This document shows positions 17,069 through 26,818 of a stretch of DNA of 64,000 nucleotides, piece after piece (positions within the stretch are counted from its first letter, which is position 1; the number at the start of each line of letters is the position of its first letter). This stretch comes from Chryseobacterium jejuense (GTDB lineage Bacteria; Bacteroidota; Bacteroidia; Flavobacteriales; Weeksellaceae). Below the pieces are notes generated by a model. It was not told the origin of the DNA, did not search any database, and saw only the letters and a list, made by a program, of their open reading frames with translations. Where the stretch lies: the NCBI RefSeq assembly GCF_900100075.1, contig NZ_FNEG01000001.1:372001-436000 (forward strand), given 5' to 3'. Position numbers and translations under genes: made by a program.

Positions 17069-18292
17069 ATGAAATTAAAATTTAACAAAGTTCCCTTGTT
17101 GATCATCATTTTGATGATGTTTTCTAATTGTCAGCATGAAAATCACCCAGAGATTCCACACGACACTGCTTTTTTTATTGATTATAGAAGCTTGACTGGC
17201 CAGTCGGATGGTATAGCGGTGATAGAGCTCGATCCTGAAGCTCCCGATTTTGGAAATATTAGTCATAAACTTGAGTTAGGAGTTGGTGTTCTGCCTCATC
17301 ATCTTTATTATAATCAGAGTAAAAACAAATTGTACACAACAGCTTTGGGAGGTAGCTATCTTTATGAAATAAAAGCTGAAAAAGACAACATCGGACAACC
17401 TAAATTAGTAAGTGCAACACCTATTGATACTGGAGAAAATACAGTGGGAGAAAATTTATTCTTCACCAATGACGGAAGATTCTTTATGACCTTTATGGGT
17501 GGAGCAGGAGGTCTAAAAGATGGTAGTATAGGGGTTTTTAATGCTAATAATAACCAGCTTATTAAAACCATCAAAGCGCCCATTCAGCAGAATCCCAATA
17601 AGTTTATTATGTATCCACATGGTATTTCTGTGAATGAAGAAAAAGGACTCATGATGGTTACTTCAACCATTCATCCGGATCTTACCAGTGGTTTTGGAAA
17701 TACCTGTACCTTAATAGATCTGAATACTTATGAATTAAAAGAAACTTATCAGGTTGCAGACTCACCAGCAGATCTGTCCAGCCCTGTAGAGGTCTTATTG
17801 CTTCGTGGAAAATTCCCACAATATGCCCTTGCCACAACAATGCTTGGCGGAGACATCTGGATTGCTCCATACAATACCGCCACCAAGAAATACGATGCTT
17901 TCACCAAAATATTTGACGGAAGTACCCAAGGATTAGGCTGGACTCTCGAAATGTACATTGATGATAACAACAGACTCTATGTAAGTTTTGCAGATCCTGG
18001 AAAAGTTCTGGTCTTTGATATCAGTAATCTTCCGAATCTAAAACTTTTAAAAACCCTTACCGCAGATAAAGGAGCACATCACATGGTTTTCTTTAAAACC
18101 AAAAAAGGAAAAGAAGTGGTAGCGGTACAAAATAACCTGTTGGATATTCCTAATTTAAATTCTGGTACCATTAGTGTCATTGAAATTGCGACAGGAAAAA
18201 CTCTTGGGACAGTTAATTTACGGTCCAAATATGGAATACTTCCTGAATCTATTGAAGGAACCAATGGCCCTAGCAATTATATGCATCATTAA
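17069..18292 (+). CDS. Beta-propeller-like lipoprotein of unknown function
   Basis: The protein has 407 residues with a lipoprotein signal peptide (hydrophobic core, then M-F-S-N-C at about 18-22), so it should be lipid-anchored in the envelope. The rest is a series of short beta repeats with G-N, N-G-x-x and L-Y-V-S-F-A-D-P-G-K-V-L-V-F-D type turns, as in YncE- or SMP-30-like propellers. Histidine clusters (L-P-H-H-L-Y, Y-P-H-G-I-S, G-A-H-H-M-V, and M-H-H at the C-terminus) are spread over the length and could bind a metal, a pattern somewhat like selenium-binding-protein propellers. No family name can be assigned with confidence. It is a single gene with its own terminator. Confidence 0.6.
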   Translation: MKLKFNKVPLLIIILMMFSNCQHENHPEIPHDTAFFIDYRSLTGQSDGIAVIELDPEAPDFGNISHKLELGVGVLPHHLYYNQSKNKLYTTALGGSYLYEIKAEKDNIGQPKLVSATPIDTGENTVGENLFFTNDGRFFMTFMGGAGGLKDGSIGVFNANNNQLIKTIKAPIQQNPNKFIMYPHGISVNEEKGLMMVTSTIHPDLTSGFGNTCTLIDLNTYELKETYQVADSPADLSSPVEVLLLRGKFPQYALATTMLGGDIWIAPYNTATKKYDAFTKIFDGSTQGLGWTLEMYIDDNNRLYVSFADPGKVLVFDISNLPNLKLLKTLTADKGAHHMVFFKTKKGKEVVAVQNNLLDIPNLNSGTISVIEIATGKTLGTVNLRSKYGILPESIEGTNGPSNYMHH

Positions 18293-18320
18293 AATATGAA
18301 TTAATTTTTCAGATTAAAAC

Positions 18321-18360
18321 TCCCCAAAATTGTAATATTTGTTTTGGGGAATTTTGTTTT
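18321..18360 (+). terminator. Terminator between converging genes
   Basis: The stem tccccaaaa / ttttgggga with a 12-base loop is followed by a T-rich tail on the plus strand. It may act in both directions, since the helix-hairpin-helix gene ends just downstream on the other strand. Confidence 0.75.
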
Positions 18361-18371
18361 CTGATATCAGG

Positions 18372-19652
18372 TTATTTTAAATATAACTTCATCCTTTCTT
18401 CATATTCAGGTTTTAATTTCAGAAACTTTAGAATTTTCTTATCATCAGGATAAGTTATCCGGTAGAATATAATTTTATCTGCAGAATATTTAAAATACGG
18501 ATGATCCTTCAGCCATTCTTCAGGCGCATCGGCTAAGGAATATTTTGGTACATTGGAAGCATCCAATGGAGCAATGGATATTAATTTTTGAACCAATTCC
18601 TTGTCAATATTATAAGTGTCCAGAATTTGCTGTTTGTTGACAAAACCTCTCAGCTTTTTTCTGAAACCTATTATAGAGCCGGCACTTTTTTCATCCAGAC
18701 CAAACTCAATAAGCTGTTTGAAAGTAATAGTATTGAGATCTGTTTTTGAGAAATCCGTTTTTTCCTGCTGTATTTCCACTTTCTTTATAGCCTCCGGATT
18801 GAGTGTAATAAAAGGTTTCATCTCCTGAAATTTTTCTGCAGAGATCACAAAGCATTTCTGAATATCATCAACATCTTTAAAGCTACCTCGTAGATTTTTG
18901 TCGCGGTAATTAACGATAGCCTGAGCCTGTTTATCTGAAAAGCCAAGTGCCTTCCACCCTTCAACATCCAAACGGTTCGGATCAAAAGCACGATATTGCA
19001 CCTTAATTTTTTTAGGGTAATTGGTGTCGGAAGTCTTGAAATTCTCAGGAGTTTTTGATGGTAACAGTAGATAAGGCTCCAGTTTACTATAATTTTCCGG
19101 GGATATGATAAAACATTCTCTGAATTTTTCCTTACTGATAAAGCTGCCACCCAAATAATTTTTATACTTTATAATAGCTTCGGCCTGCCTCTCACTGAAT
19201 CCCATTTTGCTCCAGTCATGGGCTTTTTTAAGATCGGGATTGAACTTTTCGGAAACTATAATTTCTTTCCTCTCAAAGTTGTTAAAACGATTTGAATTGT
19301 CCTTTACAGAAGCCTCAGGAAGGAGAATGAAAGGTTTTAGTTCTTCAAATTTTTCATCTGAAATAGCATAACATTTTTTTAGCTGTTCTTTGGATGTAAA
19401 AGTTCCGCCTACAATATCTTTATATTTAAGAATAGTAGATGCCTGTTTTTCAGAAAAGCCAAGCTCTTGCCATCGTTCCGGAGTTAAAATATTGGGGTCA
19501 AAATCCGTTATGTTGGCAGTAATTGAGTTACCGTCAATAAATTTCACATCAGGAAAAGGTTCTTTATCCTTGCTTGTATATTCCTGAAAAGCCAGTAGAA
19601 TAGCCATTAAAATGACCATAAAAGCCAGTTTTTGGTAATAGTTTTTTCTCAT
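18372..19652 (-). CDS. Helix-hairpin-helix repeat protein (ComEA-like)
   Basis: The chosen product has 426 residues. An N-terminal membrane anchor (about 6-22) is followed by at least four helix-hairpin-helix units of about 70-80 residues, each with a pattern W-x-x-(L/M)-G-F-S-x-(K/R)-Q-A-x-x-I-x-x-(Y/F) and G-G-x-F-x-S-K-E. They start near residues 55, 130, 210 and 285; a shorter fifth unit is near the end. Such domains bind DNA without sequence specificity. In ComEA they receive DNA during uptake, but this protein is much longer. The frame stays open to 19733 and would add a second hydrophobic segment. I prefer the ATG at 19652 (or 19655), because it places a normal anchor at the N-terminus. 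Confidence 0.75.
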   Translation of the reverse strand: MRKNYYQKLAFMVILMAILLAFQEYTSKDKEPFPDVKFIDGNSITANITDFDPNILTPERWQELGFSEKQASTILKYKDIVGGTFTSKEQLKKCYAISDEKFEELKPFILLPEASVKDNSNRFNNFERKEIIVSEKFNPDLKKAHDWSKMGFSERQAEAIIKYKNYLGGSFISKEKFRECFIISPENYSKLEPYLLLPSKTPENFKTSDTNYPKKIKVQYRAFDPNRLDVEGWKALGFSDKQAQAIVNYRDKNLRGSFKDVDDIQKCFVISAEKFQEMKPFITLNPEAIKKVEIQQEKTDFSKTDLNTITFKQLIEFGLDEKSAGSIIGFRKKLRGFVNKQQILDTYNIDKELVQKLISIAPLDASNVPKYSLADAPEEWLKDHPYFKYSADKIIFYRITYPDDKKILKFLKLKPEYEERMKLYLK

Positions 19653-19805
19653 CATATGTATTATGTATAAACATATTGATAAAAACCATCCAAGGCAATA
19701 CCAAAGGTTAAAATGGTTGATATTAGAATACAAAAAATTGCAATCTATTAAAAATTAAGATCTTGTACTCTTTAACGTAGAAGGATTTAAAGAAAAGTGA
19801 AGAGA

Positions 19806-20150
19806 TTATTCAGTGTCCCTATCACCCAATGATTCTTTCAATTTTAAAAGTTCAGCTTTTACAAATTCAAGACGATCAATAATGGTGATGGTTTCTGAAA
19901 TTTTACTGTTGGTAGTTAAAGCAACACGGGCTCCATCCAATGTATATCCTTTTTCTTTTACCAAATGATAAATCATTTGTAGGTTTTTGATATCCTCTGG
20001 AGTGAAGTAGCGGTTTCCTTTTTTATTCTTTTTAGGCTTGATGATAGGAAATTCCTGTTCCCAATAGCGTATTAATGAAGTGTTTACATCGAATGCCTTA
20101 GCGACTTCTCCTATGGAATAATACAGTTTATCAGGTAAGTTTATTTTCAT
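19806..20150 (-). CDS. MerR family transcriptional regulator
   Basis: This 114-residue protein is a one-domain MerR regulator: Y-Y-S-I-G-E-V-A-K-A-F-D-V at about 10-22, then R-Y-W-E-x-E-F-P-x-I-x-P, and R-Y-F-T-P-E-D-I as the winged helix, with a short dimerising helix (V-K-A-E-L-L-K-L-K-E-S-L) at the end. No metal-binding cysteines or ligand domain are present, as in the small Bacteroidetes MerR proteins. A TTG at 20171 is in frame, but the ATG at 20150 gives the usual N-terminus M-K-I-N-L-P-D-K. It lies divergent to the secreted metalloprotease gene. A regulatory link is possible but not shown. Confidence 0.85.
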   Translation of the reverse strand: MKINLPDKLYYSIGEVAKAFDVNTSLIRYWEQEFPIIKPKKNKKGNRYFTPEDIKNLQMIYHLVKEKGYTLDGARVALTTNSKISETITIIDRLEFVKAELLKLKESLGDRDTE

Positions 20151-20330
20151 TTTACAGCTCCTAAACTTCAAAGATAAAAATTTTTTAAAGTTTCATCCAA
20201 ATATATCTTGTAAAGTCCTGTAATAACCTGAATTTTTAATCAGTAAATAAAATGTCAATGTGTTGTGAAAAAAAATATAAAACACATTATATTTTTTATA
20301 ACTTAGTGAAACACAAAACCTACATTGATT

Positions 20331-23003
20331 ATGAAACATTATTTCTTTATTCTCGCACTGATGATTCCCTTTCTGGGATTTTCTCAGTGGAAAAGGACCG
20401 AACTTCGGGCCCAAAAAGTTAAAAAAAATCAAGAAAAGCTTGAATTCTCAGGACTTTATTCACTTGATGCTAATCAGCTCAAACAACTTCTGAAAAATGC
20501 ACCTGCCCGCTTTTCAAGCCAAAAAGGAACTGTTATTTCTCTTCCTACTGCTAAGGGAGGATTAGAAAAATTTCAGGTTTGGGAATATTCTAATATGGCA
20601 CCAGAGCTACAGGAAAAATATCCGGATATTAAATCTTATGTAGGAACTGCATTAGAAGATCCTAGTATATATTTAAGATTCAGTTTGTCCCCAGTAGGAT
20701 TTTCTTCTATGATAACCCGTTCAGGAATATCAGAATTTATAGAGCCTTATACTGAAGATAGAACAGTTTATGCTGTTTTTGATTCTCATGCAAGGAGAGG
20801 GCAGGAGAAAGAACCTTTTGAATGTTCCACAAAGGAGCAGGCAATAGAAAGTACCCCTGAAAAAAAAAACAATGCTGTAAATAAAAAAACTGCAGGATTC
20901 AATACTTTTAGGATGGCACTTTCTTGTACAGGAGAATATGCCCAATATCATTTAACGGCTGCCGGAACTCCTGCTACAGCTACTGACGTACAAAAAAAAG
21001 CTGTGATTTTGTCGGCAATGAACGCTTCTTTAACCAGAATGAACGGAGTTTTTGAAAAAGATCTGTCTGTTCATTTTAATTTGATTGCCAATAATGATGC
21101 TATTATATTTTTGAATTCAGCAACAGATCCATATCCTGATGATGCCGGTCCTGATGAAGCTCATACAGGTATTGTGTCCCAAATTAGTGTGTCAGATTTT
21201 GATATGGGACATCTACTGGATAAAAAAGATGCTAATGGAGCAGCTTATACCGATGCTTTATGTGGTTCTCTTCCTGGAAGAGGTTGGACTGCCTGTAACT
21301 TCCCTGAGGGAGACACCTATGATATAGATTATGTTGCTCATGAAATGGGGCATCAAATGGGGGCAGGACATACTTATACTTCTCATACAAGTCAGGCTAA
21401 TCAAAGAGTAGAACCAGCCAGTGGAAGTACAATTATGGCTTATACAGGAATTATAGGAGGAAATTTAGACGTTCAGTTCAATTCTGATGCTTATTACCAT
21501 ATAAATAGTATTAACCAAATTAAAAATAGAATAAATTCAATTTCTTGCGGAGTAACTACGGCTTTCACAAACCCAGCACCTACGGTAACACTTGGGGGGA
21601 ATTATATTATTCCAAAATCTACTCCATTTGTTTTAAAAGGAACAACAACCGATGCTAATGCAGGATCTTATACTTATACGATAGAAGAGACGGATCAGGC
21701 TGCTAATGCTCAAATGGGAACTAATTCCTATGCTTATGCTACAAAACCTTCAGGGCCTGTTTTTAGATCAAAAATGCCAATAAGTACTTCACAAAGATAT
21801 TTCCCTGAGTTTAATACCGTATTATCAGGTGTATTAACAACCCGATGGGAGTCTGTTTCCAGTGTTGCGAGAACTCTTAATTTTAATATGTCTGTAAGAG
21901 ATAATAATCCTTTGCAGCCTCAGGTAGGGCAGGGTACGTCTGCCGTAACAGTAAATGCAAATACTGGTCCTTTTCAAGTGACTGCGCCTACATTTGGGCA
22001 GTCATTATCTTCAGCAGGAAACTTTATGGTAACTTGGGATGTGGCTGGTACCAATGCTGCACCAGTAAATACAGCCAATGTAGACATTAAATTATCTACA
22101 AATGGAGGGCAAACATTTACTACAATTGTTGCCAATACACCTAATGATGGGAGTGAACAAATAACTATTCCTGCAGGTTCTACCGCATCCAATGCTTATA
22201 TTATGATTGAAGCAGTAGGAAATGTTTATTATGCAGTGAGCCCTAGTTTTGTGATAGATTATAGTGTAACCGGTGAAAGCTGTAGTACCTATACGTATAG
22301 TGGAGATCCGATATCCATTAAAGATGGTCCTGGAGGAAGCAATATATCATCACCTATTGTGAAAGTCCCTTTAATGGTAAACAATTCCGGAGTTATTACC
22401 AAGGTTAAAATTACTCCTGCTGTTACCCATCCGAATGTAAGACACTTATCTTTGGGTATTGAAAGCCCTACAGGAGCCTCTGCTTTGTTCTGGAACCGAA
22501 GCTGTAACAATTCTTCAGGGATTACATCGGCATTCAGTGATAATGGAGCTGCCGTTGCTTGTGCTTCGCCAGTTCAGGGAGAAACTAAATCATATGAAAC
22601 TTTAGCTATCTTTAAAGGTCATAAAGCCCAGGGAGAATGGAAACTGTTTGCTTCAGACAATAATCCGGGAAGTGTAGGGTCTATTACAGGATGGTCACTT
22701 GAAGTATGTACACAACAAACAGGGACTTTAACTACCAGAGAAGTATCTTCGTCTCCATTGGCTGATGATATTAAAGTATATCCCAATCCAAGTGATGGTA
22801 ATTTCTTTATCAAATCTCAGAATATAAAAGGCGAAGTGAAAGTTACTTTATTCGATTCAAGCGGAAGACTGATCTATTCATCAGCTTATCAAAGTGAAGG
22901 GAATAATACCAAAGAACTTAATGTTAATGTGCCGAAAGGAGTATATGTAATCAGCATTAATTCTTCAAAAGGAGTATACAACAGTAAACTGGTTATAAAA
23001 TAA
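20331..23003 (+). CDS. Secreted reprolysin-like metallopeptidase with P domain and T9SS type A sorting domain
   Basis: The protein has 890 residues. The signal peptide is at about 1-17 (cut near F-S-Q). A propeptide precedes the catalytic domain, whose zinc site H-E-M-G-H-Q-M-G-A-G-H lies at residues 337-347 (H-E-x-x-H-x-x-G-x-x-H, metzincin type), followed by the Met-turn region S-T-I-M-A-Y. Ig-like domains lie at about 415-640, a proprotein convertase P (homo B) domain at about 650-795, and a type A sorting domain at the end (V-Y-P-N-P-S-D-G-N-F to K-L-V-I-K). It is expected to be exported by the type IX system. An upstream TTG at 20325 is in frame, but the ATG starts the signal peptide properly. 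Confidence 0.92.
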   Translation: MKHYFFILALMIPFLGFSQWKRTELRAQKVKKNQEKLEFSGLYSLDANQLKQLLKNAPARFSSQKGTVISLPTAKGGLEKFQVWEYSNMAPELQEKYPDIKSYVGTALEDPSIYLRFSLSPVGFSSMITRSGISEFIEPYTEDRTVYAVFDSHARRGQEKEPFECSTKEQAIESTPEKKNNAVNKKTAGFNTFRMALSCTGEYAQYHLTAAGTPATATDVQKKAVILSAMNASLTRMNGVFEKDLSVHFNLIANNDAIIFLNSATDPYPDDAGPDEAHTGIVSQISVSDFDMGHLLDKKDANGAAYTDALCGSLPGRGWTACNFPEGDTYDIDYVAHEMGHQMGAGHTYTSHTSQANQRVEPASGSTIMAYTGIIGGNLDVQFNSDAYYHINSINQIKNRINSISCGVTTAFTNPAPTVTLGGNYIIPKSTPFVLKGTTTDANAGSYTYTIEETDQAANAQMGTNSYAYATKPSGPVFRSKMPISTSQRYFPEFNTVLSGVLTTRWESVSSVARTLNFNMSVRDNNPLQPQVGQGTSAVTVNANTGPFQVTAPTFGQSLSSAGNFMVTWDVAGTNAAPVNTANVDIKLSTNGGQTFTTIVANTPNDGSEQITIPAGSTASNAYIMIEAVGNVYYAVSPSFVIDYSVTGESCSTYTYSGDPISIKDGPGGSNISSPIVKVPLMVNNSGVITKVKITPAVTHPNVRHLSLGIESPTGASALFWNRSCNNSSGITSAFSDNGAAVACASPVQGETKSYETLAIFKGHKAQGEWKLFASDNNPGSVGSITGWSLEVCTQQTGTLTTREVSSSPLADDIKVYPNPSDGNFFIKSQNIKGEVKVTLFDSSGRLIYSSAYQSEGNNTKELNVNVPKGVYVISINSSKGVYNSKLVIK

Positions 23004-23020
23004 TAATCATTAAATAAGAT

Positions 23021-23052
23021 AAAAAGGATCGGCAATAGTCGGTCCTTTTTTT
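23021..23052 (+). terminator. Rho-independent terminator
   Basis: The hairpin aaaaaggatcgg / cggtccttttt with a short loop and T run follows the metallopeptidase gene. Confidence 0.75.
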
Positions 23053-23111
23053 GTATTGGATTTGTAGCTTGGTTTTATTTATAGTACTTTTATCCTCCAT
23101 TTATTTATAGG

Positions 23112-23990
23112 ATGAATTCTATTTCCGTTCTTCATATTGATCTTTTTCAGGGTAAGAATCCTTCGGATTTTTATTTTAATACGATGAAAAACCATTTGAT
23201 TGTGGGACATCAGCATATAGAAAAACCTCATAGGCATGATTTTTATGCCGCTGTTCTTTTTACTCAGGGAAATGGTGTTCATGAAATTGACTTTCAGCGG
23301 TATGATGTTTCAGAAGGAAGCTTGTTTTTTCTATCACCAGGACAAATTCACAGTTGGGAGCTTTCAGAAGATATAGAAGGGTATATTTTCTTTTGTTCTC
23401 AAGAATTTTATGAAATGCACTATGTGAATCAGAAACTGAGAAATTTTCCTTTTTTCGGATCTGTGTCTTTTCCAAGAAAATTACAGCTGGATGCCGTAGA
23501 ATTGGAAAAGAATGTCCATTTGTTTCAGGAGCTGGGAAGAGAACATCTATCTAATGATCTGATGAAAAATGGACTGATCTTATCATTAATGTCTCAAATT
23601 TTCATCAATTCAACCCGGCTGTTTTCAAAGGATTTTGATACACTGACTTCTTCTGCCGGACTTTCCTATTTTAAGCATTATCAGGACTTTGAAAGTCTTA
23701 TTGAACAATATTTTACTGAACATAAATCCATTGCTTATTATGCGTCTTTATTAGGGATTTCATCCAAACATTTAAACAGAACCGTACAAGCGGTAGTACA
23801 GAAAACGGCTACAGAAGTGATCACAGAAAGGGTAGTGCTGGAAGCCAAAAGGATGTTGATGTACCTGGACGAAAATCTCGTAGACATTGCTTTCAGGCTT
23901 GGATATGAAGAGTATTCCTACTTCGTAAGAGTATTCCGGAAAAATTCCGGAATGACTCCCACTCAGTTTATGAGGAAATATAAGGCCTAA
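23112..23990 (+). CDS. AraC family transcriptional regulator
   Basis: The protein has 292 residues. The N-terminal half (about 30-110) is an AraC-type cupin sensor with P-H-R-H-D-F-Y, G-x-L-F-F-L-S-P-G-Q-I-H-S-W. The C-terminal 100 residues are a double helix-turn-helix (H-K-S-I-A-Y-Y-A-S-L-L-G-I-S and, near the end, V-D-I-A-F-R-L-G-Y-E-E-Y-S-Y-F-V-R-V-F-R-K). The ligand is unknown. The gene stands alone, between the protease gene and the converging ccoG gene, with about 120 bases of featureless sequence after it. Confidence 0.9.
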   Translation: MNSISVLHIDLFQGKNPSDFYFNTMKNHLIVGHQHIEKPHRHDFYAAVLFTQGNGVHEIDFQRYDVSEGSLFFLSPGQIHSWELSEDIEGYIFFCSQEFYEMHYVNQKLRNFPFFGSVSFPRKLQLDAVELEKNVHLFQELGREHLSNDLMKNGLILSLMSQIFINSTRLFSKDFDTLTSSAGLSYFKHYQDFESLIEQYFTEHKSIAYYASLLGISSKHLNRTVQAVVQKTATEVITERVVLEAKRMLMYLDENLVDIAFRLGYEEYSYFVRVFRKNSGMTPTQFMRKYKA

Positions 23991-24118
23991 TTTGGGGTAA
24001 AGTTCAAGACTTAAAGCTTTTATAGTGGCAGGTCTTTAATTCTTTTATTATTGGTTATCAGTTAATGATTTTATAAACTTCAGAACACAGGTCCTATATT
24101 TCTCACTCTCTCTATATA

Positions 24119-25561
24119 TTATAATACTAGTTTAAACGGTCCTTCAAACGTAGTTTCAAAAGAATCTACCATTTTTCCTTCTTCATCAAAAACACCGATC
24201 GTCATATTTTGTTTAGAGAATTTGATCTTATCTTCAGGAAAAGAGATGTTGATGTTTCCTTTTAAGATCTGGTCTCCTTTCAAAATAATTTTCTCAGATC
24301 CGAAATAAGTGATTTCAGCATCTTCAGGAGTAATGACTTTAATGGTCAGCACCTTTTTCTCATTGGATTTATTCAGAAGTGTATAAATAAATGTATTGGT
24401 GATTTTACCATTTTTAATGAAGAACGTAGAACCTGCAGGTTTAATGAATTTAGCTTCCATAGAACCACGGTCATACATTAAAAATCCAAGGAATCCTACT
24501 AATAGTGCCAGAATGACTGTTGTAGCCTTCATTCTCGAAGTAAATTTGAACTTCTCGCTATTTTCAATTTCAGACTCAGTGGCATAACGGATTAAACCTT
24601 TTGGTAAACCTACTTTATCCATGATCTCATCACAGGCATCAATACATGCTGTACAGTTAACACATTCCAATTGCTGTCCGTTTCTGATGTCAATTCCTGT
24701 AGGACAGACTACAACGCATTGATTACAATCTATACAATCCCCTTTACCAGCCGCTTTTCTGTCTTCATTGTTTCTCCATTTTGAACGGCCTTCCCCTCTT
24801 TTAAAATCGTAATATACGTTGATTGTCTGCTTATCTATTAAAACCCCCTGAAGTCTTCCGTAAGGACAAACCAGAGTACATACTTGCTCACGAAGCCATG
24901 CAAAAACAAAATAGAAAGTCATCGTGAAAAAGATCATTGTGACAAACTTTAAAGGATGTTCTGAAGGTCCTTCAATCATAATCTGGAAGACCTGTTCATA
25001 GCCTACAATATACATGAACATGAAGGTAGAGATGATCATAGAAATTAAGATAAATACAGACCATTTTGTAAGTCTCTTTCTTATCTTTTCAGCATCCCAT
25101 TCCTGTCTGTCGAGCTTCATTTGTTTGTTTCGGTCCCCTTCAATTAAGTATTCTATTTTACGGAATACCATTTCCATAAATAAGGTTTGCGGACAAAGCC
25201 AGCCACAGAATATTCTTCCGAAAACTACGGTGAATAGCATTACAAAGATGACAGAGGTAACCGCTCCCAAAGCAAGAATAAAAAAGTCCTGAAGGTAAAA
25301 CGGCTGTCCAATGATAAAGAACCTTCCGTCAATAACATTAAATAAGAAGAACGGATTGTTATTGATCTTTACAAAAGGCAATCCAAAGAAAAAAGCCAAT
25401 AAAGCATAACTGGTGTAATCTCTGTAATTGGTATATTTTCCTTTCGGTTTTCGGGGGAAGATCCATTTTCTTTTTCCGGTCTCATCCATTGTTCCTACCG
25501 AATTTCTAAAATCTTCATTTTCAATTTCCAGGGATTTGATGTTGTTGGACTCTGCGCTCAT
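24119..25561 (-). CDS. ccoG: Cytochrome c oxidase accessory protein CcoG
   Basis: This 480-residue membrane ferredoxin-like protein is needed for copper handling during assembly of cbb3-type cytochrome oxidase. Membrane helices lie at about 52-64, 92-113, 168-185, 205-221 and 347-364. An F-C-G-W-L-C-P motif at about 118-124 is followed by a V-C-P-Y pair at 231-234. Two 4Fe-4S clusters are bound by C-I-D-C-N-Q-C-x-x-x-C-P (276-287) and C-V-N-C-T-A-C-x-x-x-C (300-310). The C-terminal domain after residue 370 is an Ig-like periplasmic domain of the CcoG type. No ccoN, ccoO, ccoP, ccoS or ccoI genes lie in the window, so it is separated from the oxidase operon here. Confidence 0.94.
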   Translation of the reverse strand: MSAESNNIKSLEIENEDFRNSVGTMDETGKRKWIFPRKPKGKYTNYRDYTSYALLAFFFGLPFVKINNNPFFLFNVIDGRFFIIGQPFYLQDFFILALGAVTSVIFVMLFTVVFGRIFCGWLCPQTLFMEMVFRKIEYLIEGDRNKQMKLDRQEWDAEKIRKRLTKWSVFILISMIISTFMFMYIVGYEQVFQIMIEGPSEHPLKFVTMIFFTMTFYFVFAWLREQVCTLVCPYGRLQGVLIDKQTINVYYDFKRGEGRSKWRNNEDRKAAGKGDCIDCNQCVVVCPTGIDIRNGQQLECVNCTACIDACDEIMDKVGLPKGLIRYATESEIENSEKFKFTSRMKATTVILALLVGFLGFLMYDRGSMEAKFIKPAGSTFFIKNGKITNTFIYTLLNKSNEKKVLTIKVITPEDAEITYFGSEKIILKGDQILKGNINISFPEDKIKFSKQNMTIGVFDEEGKMVDSFETTFEGPFKLVL

Positions 25562-25767
25562 TATCGTATGCTATAAAAGTATTTTGGTAATATTTTTCAT
25601 CCGGATCAATACCTGCTTTCCAAACTAAATTTCTATAGATAAACGGTATTGATTCCTCTACTGCAAAGCTCTGAATTATATCCATTGACTCCTAATATGA
25701 TCTACTTCAAAAATAGTACAATTGGGACATTTTATATTTTGCGAAATAATGCATCAAACTGAGAAAA

Positions 25768-25775
25768 TATTTTTG
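25768..25775 (+). promoter_or_regulatory. Candidate -7 promoter element before the gluconolactonase-like gene
   Basis: TATTTTTG is an exact TAnnTTTG match 44 bases before the ATG. A TTTG at 25738-25741 is rather far away (26 bases). The rest of the 258-base gap to ccoG shows no other clear element. Confidence 0.4.
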
Positions 25776-25819
25776 AAACCGATAATGCATGTTGTAAATT
25801 GCCAATCTAAAAATGAAGA

Positions 25820-26713
25820 ATGAAAAATATCAGTAAAGCAGGTCTGATTGGTTTGGTTTTCGCATTAGTAAACTGTCAATCAGTAAATAGTAGTAAAATG
25901 TTTTATGAAGGAGTAAAACCCAAAATGGTTTCTGATAAGTTTAGCTTTACAGAAGGTCCATCAGCAGATAAAGAGGGAAATGTATATTTTACCGATCAGC
26001 CTAATGATAAAATCTATTACTGGGACTGGAAAACGAATCAGGTCATAGAATTCTTAGATAAAACAGGAAGAGCAAACGGAACGCACTTTGATAAAGACGA
26101 TTTCCTAATTACCTGTTCAGATGATAACGGTGAGATGTGGAAGATCTCAAAAGATAAAAAAATAGAAATCCTATTCAAAGATTTTGAAGGTAAAAGATTG
26201 AATGGTCCTAATGATGTGTGGAATGATATTTTTGGTGGAATGTATTTTACAGATCCATTATATGAAAGAGACTATTGGATAGACTTCAAGCAGGATACAC
26301 CTAATAAAAGCCTTTATTATAGAAATAAGAATGGAGAGATCCGTAAATTAGATACTTTCACGCAGCCCAATGGAATAGTAGGGAGCGAAAAACTAAAAAA
26401 ATTATACCTTTCAGATATTGATGCCGGAAAAACCTACGTGTATGATATTCTGGGAGAAGGAAAATTGTCTGAGAAAAAGCTTTTCTGTGAAATGGGTTCA
26501 GATGGAATGACTTTGGACAAACATGGAAATCTTTATTTGACCGGAGATGGAGTACATGTTTTTAACCGAGAAGGGAAAAAGATTTATCACATCTCTATTC
26601 CTGAAAAATGGACATCCAATGTAACTTTCGGAGGAGAAAATAATGATGTTTTATTCATTACCGCTTCAAAATCGGTGTATACTTTTCCGATGAGAGTAAG
26701 AGGAATAAAATAA
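25820..26713 (+). CDS. SMP-30/gluconolactonase/LRE family lipoprotein
   Basis: The protein has 297 residues. A lipoprotein signal (L-V-F-A-L-V-N-C, about 13-20) places it in the envelope. The six-bladed propeller shows family marks: F-T-E-G-P-S-A-D-K-E-G-N-V-Y-F-T-D (metal-binding Glu and turn), R-A-N-G-T-H-F-D, L-N-G-P-N-D-V-W (metal-binding Asn-Asp), Y-F-T-D-P, Q-P-N-G-I-V and G-S-D-G-M-T-L-D-K-H-G-N-L-Y. It probably hydrolyses a sugar lactone or other lactone; the substrate is unknown. It is a single gene converging on the helicase gene. Confidence 0.85.
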   Translation: MKNISKAGLIGLVFALVNCQSVNSSKMFYEGVKPKMVSDKFSFTEGPSADKEGNVYFTDQPNDKIYYWDWKTNQVIEFLDKTGRANGTHFDKDDFLITCSDDNGEMWKISKDKKIEILFKDFEGKRLNGPNDVWNDIFGGMYFTDPLYERDYWIDFKQDTPNKSLYYRNKNGEIRKLDTFTQPNGIVGSEKLKKLYLSDIDAGKTYVYDILGEGKLSEKKLFCEMGSDGMTLDKHGNLYLTGDGVHVFNREGKKIYHISIPEKWTSNVTFGGENNDVLFITASKSVYTFPMRVRGIK

Positions 26714-26740
26714 GCTATAAAATACTTTTTAAAATATATT

Positions 26741-26790
26741 CTATGTGCCTATGTGGTTATTTTTTTTACCACATAGGCACATAGGTTTTT
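26741..26790. terminator. Bidirectional terminator formed by a perfect 17-bp inverted repeat
   Basis: The arms 26741-26757 (ctatgtgcctatgtggt) and 26768-26784 match perfectly around a 10-base loop, with T tracts available on either strand. It stands between two converging genes. The word cacatagg is repeated within each arm, a form that looks like a dispersed element used as terminator. Confidence 0.75.
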
Positions 26791-26818
26791 AAGAAGTTAA
26801 TGTTATTTTTAACTAAGT

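Noticed and set aside
25708..25715. Minus-strand TATTTTTG as ccoG promoter
   Set aside because: It would leave a leader of about 140 bases and has no -33 TTG at a proper distance; a chance match is likely in this AT-rich sequence.
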